Part shown: one piece after another, positions 32,368 to 41,413 of the stretch
Numbering within the stretch: the stretch's first letter is position 1
How the letters are laid out: each line of letters opens with the position of its first letter
DNA from: a virus
Strand: one strand, 5' to 3'
IMG/VR virus record: IMGVR_UViG_3300022591_000564
Span: 1-48,246 of that record
DNA length: 48,246 nt
The notes under the pieces: generated by a model
Told to the model about the DNA's origin: nothing
What the model saw: only the letters and a program-made list of their open reading frames with translations
Databases searched by the model: none
Program-made: the position numbers and the translations under genes

Positions 32368-33105
32368 ATGTCTTATCCCATTTCATTGACCCAAGCACAC
32401 GCACTTACTGCACTTGGGAATGTGCTGGTTTTGGCGCTCCCGTCTAGCGTGGAAATAATCCAAGCGGAAGACAATTTAGTTTCAGAGCCAGCGGCCCCCG
32501 ATTTCGTGGTGATGCAGCCCATTCTACGAACGCGCCTATCAACAAACATCGACGAATATCAGGATTGCGCCTTTACCGGTTCTATTGCGGGGAAGGTGCT
32601 GACAGTTACTAATTCTCCGCCCGTGTTTGGAACAATCCAGCCAGCGTTGAACCCCACGCTGTTTGGATCTGGCGTAGCCGCCGGGACCACGATCACCGCG
32701 CAAACGGGCGGAACGCCGGGCAAGGCCGGGACATATACGGTTTCTATACTGCAAACGCTCGCCAGCACATCCCTTGCGGCAGGAATTCTTGGGATGGTGC
32801 AGCCGACACAACTCACAGTTCAATGTGATGTGCATGGCCCCGCAAGCGCGGATAACGTTCAAATCGTATCGACGATTATGCGAAGCGCCTACGGCTCCGA
32901 TCTCTTCAAAGCTCAGAATTTAGGTGTCGCGCTGCTTTTTGCCAGCGACCCCCGGCAAAGTCCATTCTGGAATTCTGAAAGTCAGATTGAGAAGCTGTGG
33001 AGTATCGACATAAATCTTGAGGTAAAACCGGTTGTATCTGTTCCACAGCAGTTTGCCAACCAACTCAGTATCACTGTTGCTCCCCCGGTTGACATCTCTG
33101 CTTAA
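32368..33105 (+). CDS. Neck terminator-like protein with Ig-like insertion
   Basis: Residues 1-66 (ALPSSVEIIQAEDNLVSEPAAP cut to SSVEIIQAEDNLVSEP, VVMQPILRTRLSTNIDEY) and 146-245 (QLTVQCDVHGPASADNVQIVST, DPRQSPFWNSESQIEKLWSI, VPQQFANQLSI) match phage neck terminator gp12-like proteins. Between them, residues of about 69-145 form an inserted beta module (FTGSIAGKVLTVT to GSGVAAGTTITAQTGG to GTYTVSILQTLASTSL). It is the same module seen in the sheath and baseplate J proteins here. Confidence 0.8.
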   Translation: MSYPISLTQAHALTALGNVLVLALPSSVEIIQAEDNLVSEPAAPDFVVMQPILRTRLSTNIDEYQDCAFTGSIAGKVLTVTNSPPVFGTIQPALNPTLFGSGVAAGTTITAQTGGTPGKAGTYTVSILQTLASTSLAAGILGMVQPTQLTVQCDVHGPASADNVQIVSTIMRSAYGSDLFKAQNLGVALLFASDPRQSPFWNSESQIEKLWSIDINLEVKPVVSVPQQFANQLSITVAPPVDISA

Positions 33106-33132
33106 CGCATCCCGCAAAATACGAACATTTCT

Positions 33133-33156
33133 AGGCCCTTCGCGGGCCTTTTTCTT
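33133..33156 (+). terminator. Rho-independent terminator before the sheath gene
   Basis: AGGCCC (33133-33138) and GGGCCT (33144-33149) pair with a TTCGC loop, followed by TTTTCTTT. It closes the connector genes. Confidence 0.8.
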
Positions 33157-33197
33157 TGACCGCTAGAAACCGCTCAAAATAGGAGCAAGGTTACAAC

Positions 33198-35165
33198 ATG
33201 ACTACGATCCCGGCCAATGCCATCGTCAATACGCAACCCGGCGTCGTAAGCGCGGGCGGCTCCTCTTTTGCTATGGCGGGCCTCGCGCTTACCAATTCAA
33301 CGCGCGTCCCGATTGGACAGGTCATTTCGCTGGCGCCATCGGCAGTATCAAACTATTTCGGGCCGAATGCAAACGAAACGGCGTTCGCTACTGTCTATGG
33401 TAGCGGGTTTACCGGCGCGGCGAAGCTCCCTGGGTCTCTACTGTTTACCCAATATCCCACGGCGGCGGTCGCGGCCTGGCTGCGTGGCGGCAGTGTGGCG
33501 GCTCTTGGCTTGGCCGGCTTGCAGGCACTTCCTACTGGATCACTGAATGTAGTGGTCGATGGATATGCGCATGCCATCGCTTCCATCAGCCTTTCGACCT
33601 ACAATAGCCAGTCCGCCATGGCGGCGGCGATCACGGCGGCGTTCACCGATCCCACTGAAGCGAGCTTCACGGCTTCCATCGGCGGATCGATGCTCACATG
33701 TACTACGAGTGGCACTACGCTCACAATCGGGACTGTTGGATCTGGTTCAATCTGGCCTGGCGATTTTGTTTCCGGGACAGACGGCACGCATGCGCTTCCA
33801 TCCGGCTGCTATATCGTCAGCAAGCTCTCAGGCACGGATGGCGGATCGGCAGGCGCAACCTATCAGCTCAGCGCGGCGGCCGGTGGCGGCAACATGTCGA
33901 GTGCCACGGTCACAGTCACATCGACCGTACTTGACGTGACAGTATGCGCAACGCCATCCATCGCAGTAGGCCAGACTGTCGTCGGAACATCCGTCACTGG
34001 AACGCCAATCATCTCGGCGCAGCTCACGGGTACGGCTGGTGGCGTTGGCACATATCAGCTCAGCAGCGCAGCGCAAAGAGTAGCCAGCGAAGCGATGACC
34101 GCCATCGCAACGGCCCCTGTCGTGACTTACGATAGCGTCTCAGGCGGCTTTGTCATCACCTCCGGTATTACCGGAGCGGCCTCCTCGATGGCCTACGCTA
34201 CAGGCACGCTGGCGGCCTCTCTGATGCTCACTTTGGCAACCGGTGCGGTGCTCTCGCAAGGCGCGGTTGCCGCAACGCCAAGTGCGTTCATGACCAACGT
34301 CGTTCAACAGGCGACAAATTGGGCGACGTTTACGACGCTGTTCGATCCAGACAACGGCAGTGGTAACGCTCAAAAGCTTCTGTTCGCCGCGTGGAACAGC
34401 GCACAAAATAACCAGTTTGCCTACGTGGCTTGGGATACCGATCAATCACCTGTCGTATCGGCACCGGCCACATCGTGCCTTACCTATCTCGCGGGGCCAA
34501 GCGGCGCCAATTATTCCGGGACGATGCCGATTTCGGAGCCGGCCAATTATCATCTCGCCGCGTTCGCCATGAGCTATCCGGCCTGCCTCGACTTTGGGGC
34601 AAAGAATGGCCGCTACACGATGATGTTTCGTGGTCAGGCTGGGCTTACCGCTTCTGTCTCGACTACCGCGGCGCGGGCGAACCTCCTAGCCAATGGCTAC
34701 AACTTCCTGGGAGCCTACGCGAACCGGACGCAGACGAATATCTTCTGGGAGCCGGGTTCGATCCTTGGGCCATTCAGATGGTACGATTCCTACATCTGCC
34801 AGATGCAGATCAACACCAGCTTGCAAAGCGATATCCTAGCATTCCTCCAGCAGATTGGAACATTCCCCTATAACACAAGGGGATATGGGCTGCTTCAGGC
34901 CGCCTGCATGAATACGATCAACAGCGGCCTCAACTTCGGTTCGATTGTGGCAGGTGTCACATTATCCGAATCGCAGATTGCGTATGCAAACAATCTCGCC
35001 GGAAAGAACATCGCTTCAACGCTTTCGCAGCGCGGATGGTATTTGCTGATACAGGATGCTAGTCCATCGGTTCGCGCAGCAAGACAGTCGCCGCCGATAA
35101 CCTTTTTGTATTGTGACGGAGAAAGTGTGCAATATATCAATATATCTAGTCTAGCTGTACTATAA
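33198..35165 (+). CDS. Tail sheath protein (DUF3383) with inserted modules
   Basis: N-terminal VNTQPGVVSAGGSSFAMAGL, PIGQVISLAPSAVSNYFG and the C-terminal half (FCSPRG-free frame: WATFTTLFDPDNGSGNAQKL, YVAWDTDQSPV, FRGQAGLTASVSTTAARANLL cut to its core, TNIFWEPGSILGPFRWYDSY) fit the DUF3383 sheath. The sheath contracts around the tube to drive infection. At 655 aa it is longer than usual because residues of about 155-304 hold two tandem inserted beta modules (FTASIGGSMLTCT to ATYQLSAAAGG, and TSTVLDVTVCATPSIAVGQTV to GTYQLSSAAQ). These are probably exposed on the tail surface. Confidence 0.88.
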   Translation: MTTIPANAIVNTQPGVVSAGGSSFAMAGLALTNSTRVPIGQVISLAPSAVSNYFGPNANETAFATVYGSGFTGAAKLPGSLLFTQYPTAAVAAWLRGGSVAALGLAGLQALPTGSLNVVVDGYAHAIASISLSTYNSQSAMAAAITAAFTDPTEASFTASIGGSMLTCTTSGTTLTIGTVGSGSIWPGDFVSGTDGTHALPSGCYIVSKLSGTDGGSAGATYQLSAAAGGGNMSSATVTVTSTVLDVTVCATPSIAVGQTVVGTSVTGTPIISAQLTGTAGGVGTYQLSSAAQRVASEAMTAIATAPVVTYDSVSGGFVITSGITGAASSMAYATGTLAASLMLTLATGAVLSQGAVAATPSAFMTNVVQQATNWATFTTLFDPDNGSGNAQKLLFAAWNSAQNNQFAYVAWDTDQSPVVSAPATSCLTYLAGPSGANYSGTMPISEPANYHLAAFAMSYPACLDFGAKNGRYTMMFRGQAGLTASVSTTAARANLLANGYNFLGAYANRTQTNIFWEPGSILGPFRWYDSYICQMQINTSLQSDILAFLQQIGTFPYNTRGYGLLQAACMNTINSGLNFGSIVAGVTLSESQIAYANNLAGKNIASTLSQRGWYLLIQDASPSVRAARQSPPITFLYCDGESVQYINISSLAVL

Positions 35166-35220
35166 ATCAAGAGCCTAATGCACTTGGTCTTTGACCTTTA
35201 AGAAAATCGTCACGAACTGA

Positions 35221-35242
35221 ACCGCCTTCGGGCGGTTTTTTT
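35221..35242 (+). terminator. Rho-independent terminator after the sheath gene
   Basis: ACCGCC (35221-35226), loop TTCG, GGCGGT (35231-35236), then a T7 run. Textbook intrinsic terminator; about 29 bases before the tube gene, so it may tune the sheath to tube ratio. Confidence 0.9.
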
Positions 35243-35270
35243 ATGCCCCGAAAAGGAGCGGCAACATCAA

Positions 35271-35699
35271 ATGGGCGACATTACCTCGCAGAACTCTACA
35301 TTTGTACTTTCGGCGGCCAGCGTATTCGGGCAAATCTACGTCGATGGCTATTCCGTCGATGACATGTTCGGCGTCGATACGATGGAAATCATGGAAACCA
35401 TGATGGGACTGAGTCAAAACTTGGCTTATGGCCTCATCCCGGTCGCGGTCAAAAACCACATCAGCTTGATGGCGGATAGCCCTTCGCTGCCGCAATTCGA
35501 TCTATGGTATCAGACGATGAAGCAAACGCAATCGGTTATTCCAGCTAATGGAGTAATCGTTGTGCCGTCTACCGGGTACATCTATACCCTGACGAACGGA
35601 GTGATGAATTCGTACTCTCCGATGTCGGAACACCGCAAGGTCCAGCAGCCGCGAAAGTTCGGATTTACTTGGGAGTCAATCACAACCGCGTTGCTGTAA
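35271..35699 (+). CDS. Tail tube protein
   Basis: 142 aa directly after the sheath. Phrases IYVDGYSVDDMFGVDTMEIMET (core DGYSVDDMFGVDTMEI), ISLMADSPSLPQFDLWYQTM and the VIPANGVIVVPSTGYIYTL strands (core ANGVIVVPSTGYIYTL) fit tail tube proteins of DUF3383-sheath phages. AAAAGGAGCGG ribosome-binding site. Position agrees. Confidence 0.8.
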   Translation: MGDITSQNSTFVLSAASVFGQIYVDGYSVDDMFGVDTMEIMETMMGLSQNLAYGLIPVAVKNHISLMADSPSLPQFDLWYQTMKQTQSVIPANGVIVVPSTGYIYTLTNGVMNSYSPMSEHRKVQQPRKFGFTWESITTALL

Positions 35700-35738
35700 C
35701 CTATTTCTTACTTCCCACTTTTTGCAGGTTTCGCTTAA

Positions 35739-36134
35739 ATGCCCTTGAAAAGAATTGACGTTACTATCGACGCCGATGGCGGCCGGGACGCGGGGAAAGT
35801 CTTCCATATCGTTGAAATGGGGGCTGAACCGTTTTCGAAATGGCTTGTCAAAGTCGCGTCCGCCGCAAAGGCGGCCGATCCGAATGCTGATTTCGACGTT
35901 ACGGCCCCCCGCGCGGCGTTGTTCGGCGCGGTTGTCGGGGCGCTGCTCAAGGGCGATCCGCGCGTCACGATCAGCCTCCTTGACGAACTGATGACGTGCG
36001 TCAAGACCGGCCCCGCGCCGGGAAATCTCCGGCTGCCAGGAGATATCGAGGAATTCCTCACCGTGTTCCACCTCCAGCACAAGGTATTCGAACTCCACAC
36101 GGGTTTTTCGCTGCCTGGAAGCACGTCCAAGTAG
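35739..36134 (+). CDS. Tail assembly chaperone, short form
   Basis: 131 aa product of the zero frame, between tube and tape measure, the conserved place of the tail chaperone pair. Contains DADGGRDAGKVFHIVEMGAEP (core GKVFHIVEMGAEPFSKWL) and a helical C-terminal part ending with HKVFELHTGFSLPGSTSK. It is expected to coat the tape measure with a longer frameshifted form (G/GT in lambda terms). Confidence 0.85.
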   Translation: MPLKRIDVTIDADGGRDAGKVFHIVEMGAEPFSKWLVKVASAAKAADPNADFDVTAPRAALFGAVVGALLKGDPRVTISLLDELMTCVKTGPAPGNLRLPGDIEEFLTVFHLQHKVFELHTGFSLPGSTSK

Positions 36135-36337
36135 ACCTTGGCGAGGCTGTTCCAGGATTGTTGGATTACGAGAACGTTCCTCCGATTATAGGTATGGTCA
36201 TTTCGAGCGGAAAGGCTACTCTTCGCGAATGTCAAGAGTATTACTCGCTTGAGGATATCTACAATATTGTCGAAGTGCTTCAGATCGACGCCCATAATAG
36301 GCGAATTATGATGAAGTGTCCACCTGATAAGGATTGA
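35739..36337 (+). CDS. Tail assembly chaperone, -1 frameshift long form
   Basis: At GGGTTTT (36101-36107) a -1 slip joins the zero frame at HTGF to FAAWKHVQVDLGEAVPGLLD and continues to PPDKD, stop at 36337. The extension contains SSGKATLRECQEYYSLEDIYNIVEVL (core EYYSLEDIYNIVEVL), the usual S-x-ED-x-x-x-x-VEV pattern of the T-domain of such chaperones. The extension has no good independent start, which supports frameshift expression. The tape measure starts 6 bases after its stop. Confidence 0.8.
36101..36107 (+). promoter_or_regulatory. -1 ribosomal frameshift slippery heptamer GGGTTTT
   Basis: In the zero frame the bases read ac G GGT TTT, which fits X XXY YYZ exactly, so both tRNAs can re-pair after slipping one base back. 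The overlap of frames extends to the zero-frame stop at 36134. Confidence 0.8.
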
Positions 36338-36342
36338 GATCA

Positions 36343-38016
36343 ATGCAGATTGACGAATTCATCCTTCGCATCGCTTTAAACTCTTCGGATTTTACCAAAG
36401 GCGCGACCGAAGTCAAGGCTACCCTTGAAAAGACTAAGGCCTCAGTTGTTGCGTCCGGAGAGCAGATCGAAGAAGCCGGAAAGAAGGTTGTAGAGAGCGC
36501 CCAGCAATCCACGGCTGCCGTTGCGAAATCTCACGAAGAGATTAGCAAGAGCACTGAGGCCGCCGCCCGGAAGGCTAAGGAAGCCAGCGAGACTACAGCC
36601 AAGGGGCATAAAGAGACTGCAAAGGCTGCGAAGGACGGCACCGAACAGCTCAGCAAGATGGCGCGCGAGGCGCTGGGGCTCTTCGGTATCTTTGCATCCG
36701 CGCAAGGCATGAAGAGCTTTGTCAACGAAATCACTACGGCCGATAGCGCAATGGGCAGGCTGGCCGCCAATATGGGCGTGGCGCCAGAGATTGCATCGGC
36801 GTGGGGCCTTGCTGCGGAACGGTTCGGCGGTTCGGCTAAGGCAACTGAGGCTTCCATCACCGGGCTTTACACCAAGCTTTGGAGGATGAAAGAGTTCGGA
36901 GAAGAGATGCCAAAAGAGTATTGGCGTCTAGCTGCGCAAGGCGGTATCTCTCTAGACCGGACAAAGGACGCCTACACGCAAGCGCTTCAACTCGCCACCG
37001 CGATTCGCAATATCGCAGTCACGGAAGGACGTACAAGCGCTTATATGTGGGGCAGTTCGATAGGCTTTGATGAAGGCACTGTAAATCTTATCATCGGCGC
37101 GGGCGATCGGCTCAATTCTGTCCTAAGAGAGGCGAAAGACGTTGCCGCCGATACGCGCGATGTGAAGGCGGCGCAAGAGCGGCAAACGGCATGGGAAAGA
37201 TTATCGCAGACCATCACCGATGTAGGGCGCAAACTTACTACTTTAGCCAGCGGCCCACTTGTAGATGTTGCGAATGGATTCAACAAGCTCCTTTCCCAAT
37301 ATGACGAATGGCTGAAAAAGGACCAAGGCCAGCATGGCACCGGCTTAGCCTATGGCTTTTTCAAATGGCTCTACGGCAAGGGAGAAACAGGCGGCGGAGA
37401 AGCGGCAGCCACTTCTCCGGAGGTCAAATGGCAGCGCCTCCAGCGCATGTTCAGCCATTCAGGCATAACCACGGCTTCAAGTAATCCGTTACTTGGATCG
37501 GTAGCCGATGCTGTTCAGAAGCAGGAGGGATTTTATCCAGGATCACGGTCTTATCGCAACAACAATCCAGGTAATATCAAGCTCGGATCATTCGCAAAAC
37601 AATATGGCGCTACGGAAGCTGACGATCAAGGCCATGCTATTTTTCCAGATTACGTATCGGGGAGGGCGGCTTTAGAGGCGCTTCTATCCAAGCATTCCGG
37701 GGAGAGCCTTAGCAAAATGGGGAGCTGGTATGCGGAGGATCGAAATTGGGCGCGCGGTGTTGCGGCGGCGGGAGGGTTTAATATCAATTCGCCAATGAAC
37801 TTTGGCGCGCAAAATCAAGCCTGGAATGGCGCGGGGTTTTCCGCCATGAACTCGGCTTCATCCAGCGTCTCCAATTCATCTGCGGAAACGCACTTCAACG
37901 GCGATATCCACATCTCTCTGCCAAGCGTGACGGATGCAACCGCCTTTCCAGGAGCATTCTCCGCAGCCTTGAAAAACGCAGGGTATGCGGCGGCATTTAA
38001 CGCGGGGCCGCAGTAA
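36343..38016 (+). CDS. Tape measure protein with C-terminal peptidoglycan-hydrolase-like domain
   Basis: Residues 20-110 are an Ala/Lys/Glu-rich coiled coil with 7- and 11-residue spacing (VAKSHEEISKSTEAAARKAK). The middle part is helical. From about residue 395, EGFYPGSRSYRNNNPGNIKLG (core RNNNPGNIKLG), HAIFPDYVSGRAALEALL fits the lytic domain often found at the end of tape measures, which opens the cell wall during ejection. ATG 36343 is preferred to TTG 36334. 560 aa is short and would predict a tail of under about 90 nm at 0.15 nm per residue (inference). Stop overlaps the next start (TAATG). Confidence 0.85.
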   Translation: MQIDEFILRIALNSSDFTKGATEVKATLEKTKASVVASGEQIEEAGKKVVESAQQSTAAVAKSHEEISKSTEAAARKAKEASETTAKGHKETAKAAKDGTEQLSKMAREALGLFGIFASAQGMKSFVNEITTADSAMGRLAANMGVAPEIASAWGLAAERFGGSAKATEASITGLYTKLWRMKEFGEEMPKEYWRLAAQGGISLDRTKDAYTQALQLATAIRNIAVTEGRTSAYMWGSSIGFDEGTVNLIIGAGDRLNSVLREAKDVAADTRDVKAAQERQTAWERLSQTITDVGRKLTTLASGPLVDVANGFNKLLSQYDEWLKKDQGQHGTGLAYGFFKWLYGKGETGGGEAAATSPEVKWQRLQRMFSHSGITTASSNPLLGSVADAVQKQEGFYPGSRSYRNNNPGNIKLGSFAKQYGATEADDQGHAIFPDYVSGRAALEALLSKHSGESLSKMGSWYAEDRNWARGVAAAGGFNINSPMNFGAQNQAWNGAGFSAMNSASSSVSNSSAETHFNGDIHISLPSVTDATAFPGAFSAALKNAGYAAAFNAGPQ

Positions 38017-38621
38017 TGGCCATCATCTCCAATTCCGGCATCCCGCCCCTTCTGAACGCGGTCTCGACTGTGTCGGCGGTCCTTTTAACGGCGGATGCCA
38101 TAGGCGGCCTATTGGGGCTCTTAGGAGGTCCATCGCCTTGGGGAATCTATCTCAACGGCGAAGTGGTCGTGATCGCGGATGCCGTGACAGCAGTAGAGTA
38201 CAAGAAAGATTCGCATATTTCGGATTATCCAATAGAAGGCGGAAAGTTCGAGACTTACAACAAAACGGCGCAGCCGTTCGATGTGCGTGTCACGTTTGTT
38301 GCTGGCGGAAGCGATGCGAATCGCGCATTGTTTCTTTCCAGCATAGAGGACATTGTCGATGATTATAACCTGTATTCGGTGATTACGCCAGAGGCAACGT
38401 ATCAGAACTGCAATGTTGTTCACCACGACTACCGGCGCACAACGCAGAATGGGCGCGGCATCATCGCCGTAACTGTTTGGCTAAAACAGGTTCGAATTTC
38501 TACGTCATCCACAGGAAGCACTACGGCGCAACCAAGTGGCGCGAGCGCGGTGAACGGCGGATCGGTCCAGACTTCTACGCCGTCAAGCGCGCAGTCGGCC
38601 GCCGCGACCAATATTCAATAG
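38016..38621 (+). CDS. Baseplate protein, Dit-like
   Basis: Residues 25-45 are hydrophobic (VLLTADAIGGLLGLLGG), followed by a beta domain containing VVVIADAVTAVEYKKDSHISDYPIEGGKFETYNK (core HISDYPIEGGKFETYN), FDVRVTFVAGG and the TPEATYQNCNVVHHDYRRTT end. This matches the Dit-like baseplate proteins that follow tape measures in this phage group. The last 50 residues are Ser/Thr-rich and flexible. Confidence 0.75.
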   Translation: MAIISNSGIPPLLNAVSTVSAVLLTADAIGGLLGLLGGPSPWGIYLNGEVVVIADAVTAVEYKKDSHISDYPIEGGKFETYNKTAQPFDVRVTFVAGGSDANRALFLSSIEDIVDDYNLYSVITPEATYQNCNVVHHDYRRTTQNGRGIIAVTVWLKQVRISTSSTGSTTAQPSGASAVNGGSVQTSTPSSAQSAAATNIQ

Positions 38622-38631
38622 GATTGTGGTC

Positions 38632-38952
38632 ATGCAAATCGTGCCGGTGCAGGCTACCGAAAACCAAAGTTTCCAGGTGAACCTGAACGGGCAAGCCACG
38701 CAACTCAACATCTACGCGAAGTCCACGGGTCTCTTTATGGACGTGCTCGTGAATAACGCACTCATAGTTTCTAGCGTCATTTGCGAAGACCACAATAGAA
38801 TCGTTCGTGACAATTACCTAGGTTTTGTGGGAGACCTCTGCTTCATCGACCAACATGGCACAAACGATCCAGAATATACTGGCATCGGCAGCCGGTATTT
38901 GCTATATTATCTTGATTCGGCCGATTTGGCGGCGATGGGTTATTCAGGCTGA
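38632..38952 (+). CDS. Baseplate plug-like protein, 106 aa
   Basis: ATG 38632 has an AGGA site 8 bases upstream, whereas GTG 38626 would be too close to it. Phrases ENQSFQVNLNGQATQLNIY, GLFMDVLVNNALIVSSVICEDHNRI (core DVLVNNALIVSSVICEDHNR) and YLGFVGDLCFIDQHGTNDPEY (core FVGDLCFIDQHG) match the conserved small baseplate protein after the Dit-like gene. Stop overlaps the next ATG (TGATG). Confidence 0.75.
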   Translation: MQIVPVQATENQSFQVNLNGQATQLNIYAKSTGLFMDVLVNNALIVSSVICEDHNRIVRDNYLGFVGDLCFIDQHGTNDPEYTGIGSRYLLYYLDSADLAAMGYSG

Positions 38953-39857
38953 TGGCATTCATCCAAAGGAAAGTTTCCGTCGCGATCACTTTGGCGAACG
39001 GCAATTTCCAAGGCGGCGGCAACTCAAAGACCATCGCGGCGCAAGATACGCCGGATGGCATTGACACATCCGCGCCGTGGATTTCCGCGCATATCAACAG
39101 CGCGGGCGGTGTATTCGGCAGTCAAATGCAACTTGCCATCTACGGCATGTCTTTATCGGATGCGAACCAGCTTAGCACAGTTGGCAAACAGCTTTTCCAA
39201 ATGTCTACGCAAAACCATGTCACAGTACAGGCTGGCGATGCGCAATCCGACATGCAGCTGGTGTTCTCCGGGAACATCTCTTTTGCCTACGTCGATGCCG
39301 CCGCGCCGCCGAATGTATGCTTGCGGATTCTCGCCGTGCCGGGAGGCGCCGCCGCCGCACAGCAGGCCGATCCTGTCAGTATCAGCGGTGCGGGCGATTT
39401 GCAGACGATCATGAATGGATTCGCCAGTCAAATCAGCTTCGGTTTCGAAGGTAACGGCGTCAACAAGAAAATCGCAACGCCTTACCTTTGGGGATCGGTA
39501 GGAGCGCAAATCAAGCAAGCAGCGCAAGCGGGCGGTGTGGAGCACATTCTAGACCGGGATAAGCTGGCGATTTGGGAGCCGGGCACCGCGCGCGGTCTCG
39601 CAACGGTATCGTTAGCGCCTCCGCAATTGATCGGATACCCAGCATTCAGCCAGGCCGACGTAATGTGCAAGAGCATTTTCAATCCGCAGTTCCAGAATGG
39701 CGGAACACTCGCGCTGCAAAGCTCGCTCACGCCGGCCTGCGGGAACTGGATCATCCATTCGGTGCAGCACAACATCGAGGCAAACATGCCAAACGGTAAG
39801 TGGGAGACGCACATCAAAGCGTCTTGGCCGGGCGGTGCGGGGAGCACCACACCTTGA
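38952..39857 (+). CDS. Baseplate hub protein
   Basis: 301 aa. Begins FIQRKVSVAITLANGNFQGGGN, with LRILAVPGG, ISISGAGDLQTIM (from PVSISGAGDLQTIMNGF) and the end NWIIHSVQHNIEANMPNGKWETHIKA (core SVQHNIEANMPNGKWET). These fit the gp27/D-like hub of myophages with a DUF3383 sheath. The last bases overlap the spike start (TTGA). Confidence 0.75.
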   Translation: MAFIQRKVSVAITLANGNFQGGGNSKTIAAQDTPDGIDTSAPWISAHINSAGGVFGSQMQLAIYGMSLSDANQLSTVGKQLFQMSTQNHVTVQAGDAQSDMQLVFSGNISFAYVDAAAPPNVCLRILAVPGGAAAAQQADPVSISGAGDLQTIMNGFASQISFGFEGNGVNKKIATPYLWGSVGAQIKQAAQAGGVEHILDRDKLAIWEPGTARGLATVSLAPPQLIGYPAFSQADVMCKSIFNPQFQNGGTLALQSSLTPACGNWIIHSVQHNIEANMPNGKWETHIKASWPGGAGSTTP

Positions 39858-40525
39858 GCGACGGCACCTTCTTTCCAGGGCAGCTAAGCGCGAACGATGC
39901 GACTTGCCCGGAAAACGCCCATGATTTCGCCATCCGCATGGCGCTCGCGCGGGTCCGCACGGCCGGCGTCGTTACCGTCAAAGCCGTTCATGCTGGGGCT
40001 CAGCCTGACCAATGGACTGTGGATGTGCAATTGGTTGTGAGCATGCAGGACGGCGCGGGAAACACTTTCCCACATGGGATCATTCAAAACCGTCCGGTCC
40101 ATAATTTCTCAGGGGCGAACGGCTCGTTCTGTGTTCAGCCCGCAGTGAACGATATTGGCCTTCTAATCGTGTGGGACCGCGATCATTCGTCGGCGCTCAA
40201 GAATAAGGGGTTGGCCGCACCAGGCTCGCGGCGCATCTTCGACCTCGCGGACAGCGAGTATCTTGGTGGCTTTGGGGAGATGAACTCCAACACCCAACGC
40301 ATTGTCATGTCATCCAGCGGGATAAACGTAAACGCTCCGAATGGCTTCAACGTCGATGGAAATACCGCCATCACGGGTAGCTGCGCCGTAACGGGAGCGA
40401 TCACAGCAACCGGAAACATCACGGCGGGATACGGCACAGCAGATCAAGTGGACCTTCTCAATCATACGCATGGTGGCGTCTCATCGGGCGGATCGCAGAC
40501 CTTAGCGCCCACGGCAGGGACTTAA
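39854..40525 (+). CDS. Baseplate spike protein (Gp138/gpV-like)
   Basis: TTG 39854 overlaps the hub stop; the longer frame from 39800 lies over the hub gene. FAIRMALARVRTAGVVTVKAVHAG (core RVRTAGVVTVKAV), VDVQLVVSM, NDIGLLIVWDRDHSSAL match the Gp138 N-terminal OB domain of spikes. Then comes a beta-repeat end (INVNAPNGFNVDGNTAITGSC, TATGNITAG) and a TADQVDLLNHTHGGVSSG tip motif. It forms the membrane-piercing tip. Confidence 0.82.
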   Translation: MSDGTFFPGQLSANDATCPENAHDFAIRMALARVRTAGVVTVKAVHAGAQPDQWTVDVQLVVSMQDGAGNTFPHGIIQNRPVHNFSGANGSFCVQPAVNDIGLLIVWDRDHSSALKNKGLAAPGSRRIFDLADSEYLGGFGEMNSNTQRIVMSSSGINVNAPNGFNVDGNTAITGSCAVTGAITATGNITAGYGTADQVDLLNHTHGGVSSGGSQTLAPTAGT

Positions 40526-40937
40526 TAAGTATAGCAAGCAAATTCTCCATGAATCTCCAAGTAAACAATCCAGTTACTGGGTCGTAATGAAGAATTTCAT
40601 GCAGATAATCTTGAGTAAGAGGAATTTCCTTGTCCTTCCTTACAAGAAACGCTTCGCATAAATTTGACCATTTCGTATTTGTAAGGTCTCCATCTAGAGC
40701 TTTAACCCATTTTGGGATTGATCCGGTCATCCAAAGGAATGCAAGTCTATGTGCGTGGAATGATCTTTTTCCTATTTTCATCGAAATATAATTATTGGCT
40801 TTTGATCCAGCGGGTTTTCCGGCGAATCTAGAATTCCGGCCATCTTCGCGGCGCCTCCATGTAAAGATGCCGGTTTCTGGATCATAATCTACAATTGACC
40901 GGACGTACTCTTGCATATTAGTCTGGTTATCAGCCAT
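40458..40937 (-). pseudogene. Degenerate HNH-type endonuclease inserted in baseplate module
   Basis: Reads YVRSIVDYDPETGIFTWRRR, AHRLAFLWMTGSIP, then LDGDLTNTKWSNLCEA where functional relatives have the IDHINGD-x-x-DNR segment; the catalytic His and Asp pair is lost. A second YDPVTGLFTWR segment follows, and the end of the frame runs antisense into the last 68 bases of the spike gene (NLLAILIKSLPWALRS), so the natural C-terminus is missing too. Lower GC than neighbours. A remnant of a mobile HNH gene in the 529-base gap between spike and gp25-like genes. The remaining bases 40938-41054 show nothing recognisable. Confidence 0.7.
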
Positions 40938-41054
40938 GGTCTGTCCCCCCAGATCATCGGTTAGAAGGCGGCGCTCCCGGCAAGGAGTTGGCTGCCTTCG
41001 TCAGTTTAGGCTAAGTTATAACAGAACTCAACAATAATAGAGTGGTTTACCCAC

Positions 41055-41390
41055 ATGTCAGCGACTTTGTTTCTTGATCCTGCTACCTGGGATCTGTGCT
41101 TGGATGCAAATGGTGATATTGCCGTTGCGACGGGGCCGTACTCTTATGCCCAAGACTGCGCCTCAGCGATCAAGCTGCTTCCTGCCACATTGTGGTATGA
41201 TCAAACCCAAGGGATTTCTCTTGTCGAACAACCGCTAAGCCTCATCCGCGCCAACTGCATCACTGCGGCTAAGACCGTGCCAGGCGTCGTTTCGGCACAG
41301 GTCTTCTTTACGAGCTTCAAGAATAGGGTGTTGACAGGGCAAGTGCAATGCACCGATGCCAGCGGCAACGTTAGCGTCGCGACTTTTTAA
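41055..41390 (+). CDS. Baseplate wedge protein (gp25/W-like)
   Basis: FLDPATWDLCLDANGDIAVATGPY (core TWDLCLDANGDIAVATG), YSYAQDCASAIKLLPATLWYD (core AQDCASAIKL), VEQPLSLIRANCITAAKTVPGV (core LIRANCITAAKTVPGV): the EPR-type wedge protein order used in this phage group. 111 aa, normal. Between spike and J-like genes as expected. Confidence 0.78.
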   Translation: MSATLFLDPATWDLCLDANGDIAVATGPYSYAQDCASAIKLLPATLWYDQTQGISLVEQPLSLIRANCITAAKTVPGVVSAQVFFTSFKNRVLTGQVQCTDASGNVSVATF

Positions 41391-41413
41391 CCGCATCGGG
41401 ATAATCCAGAAAC

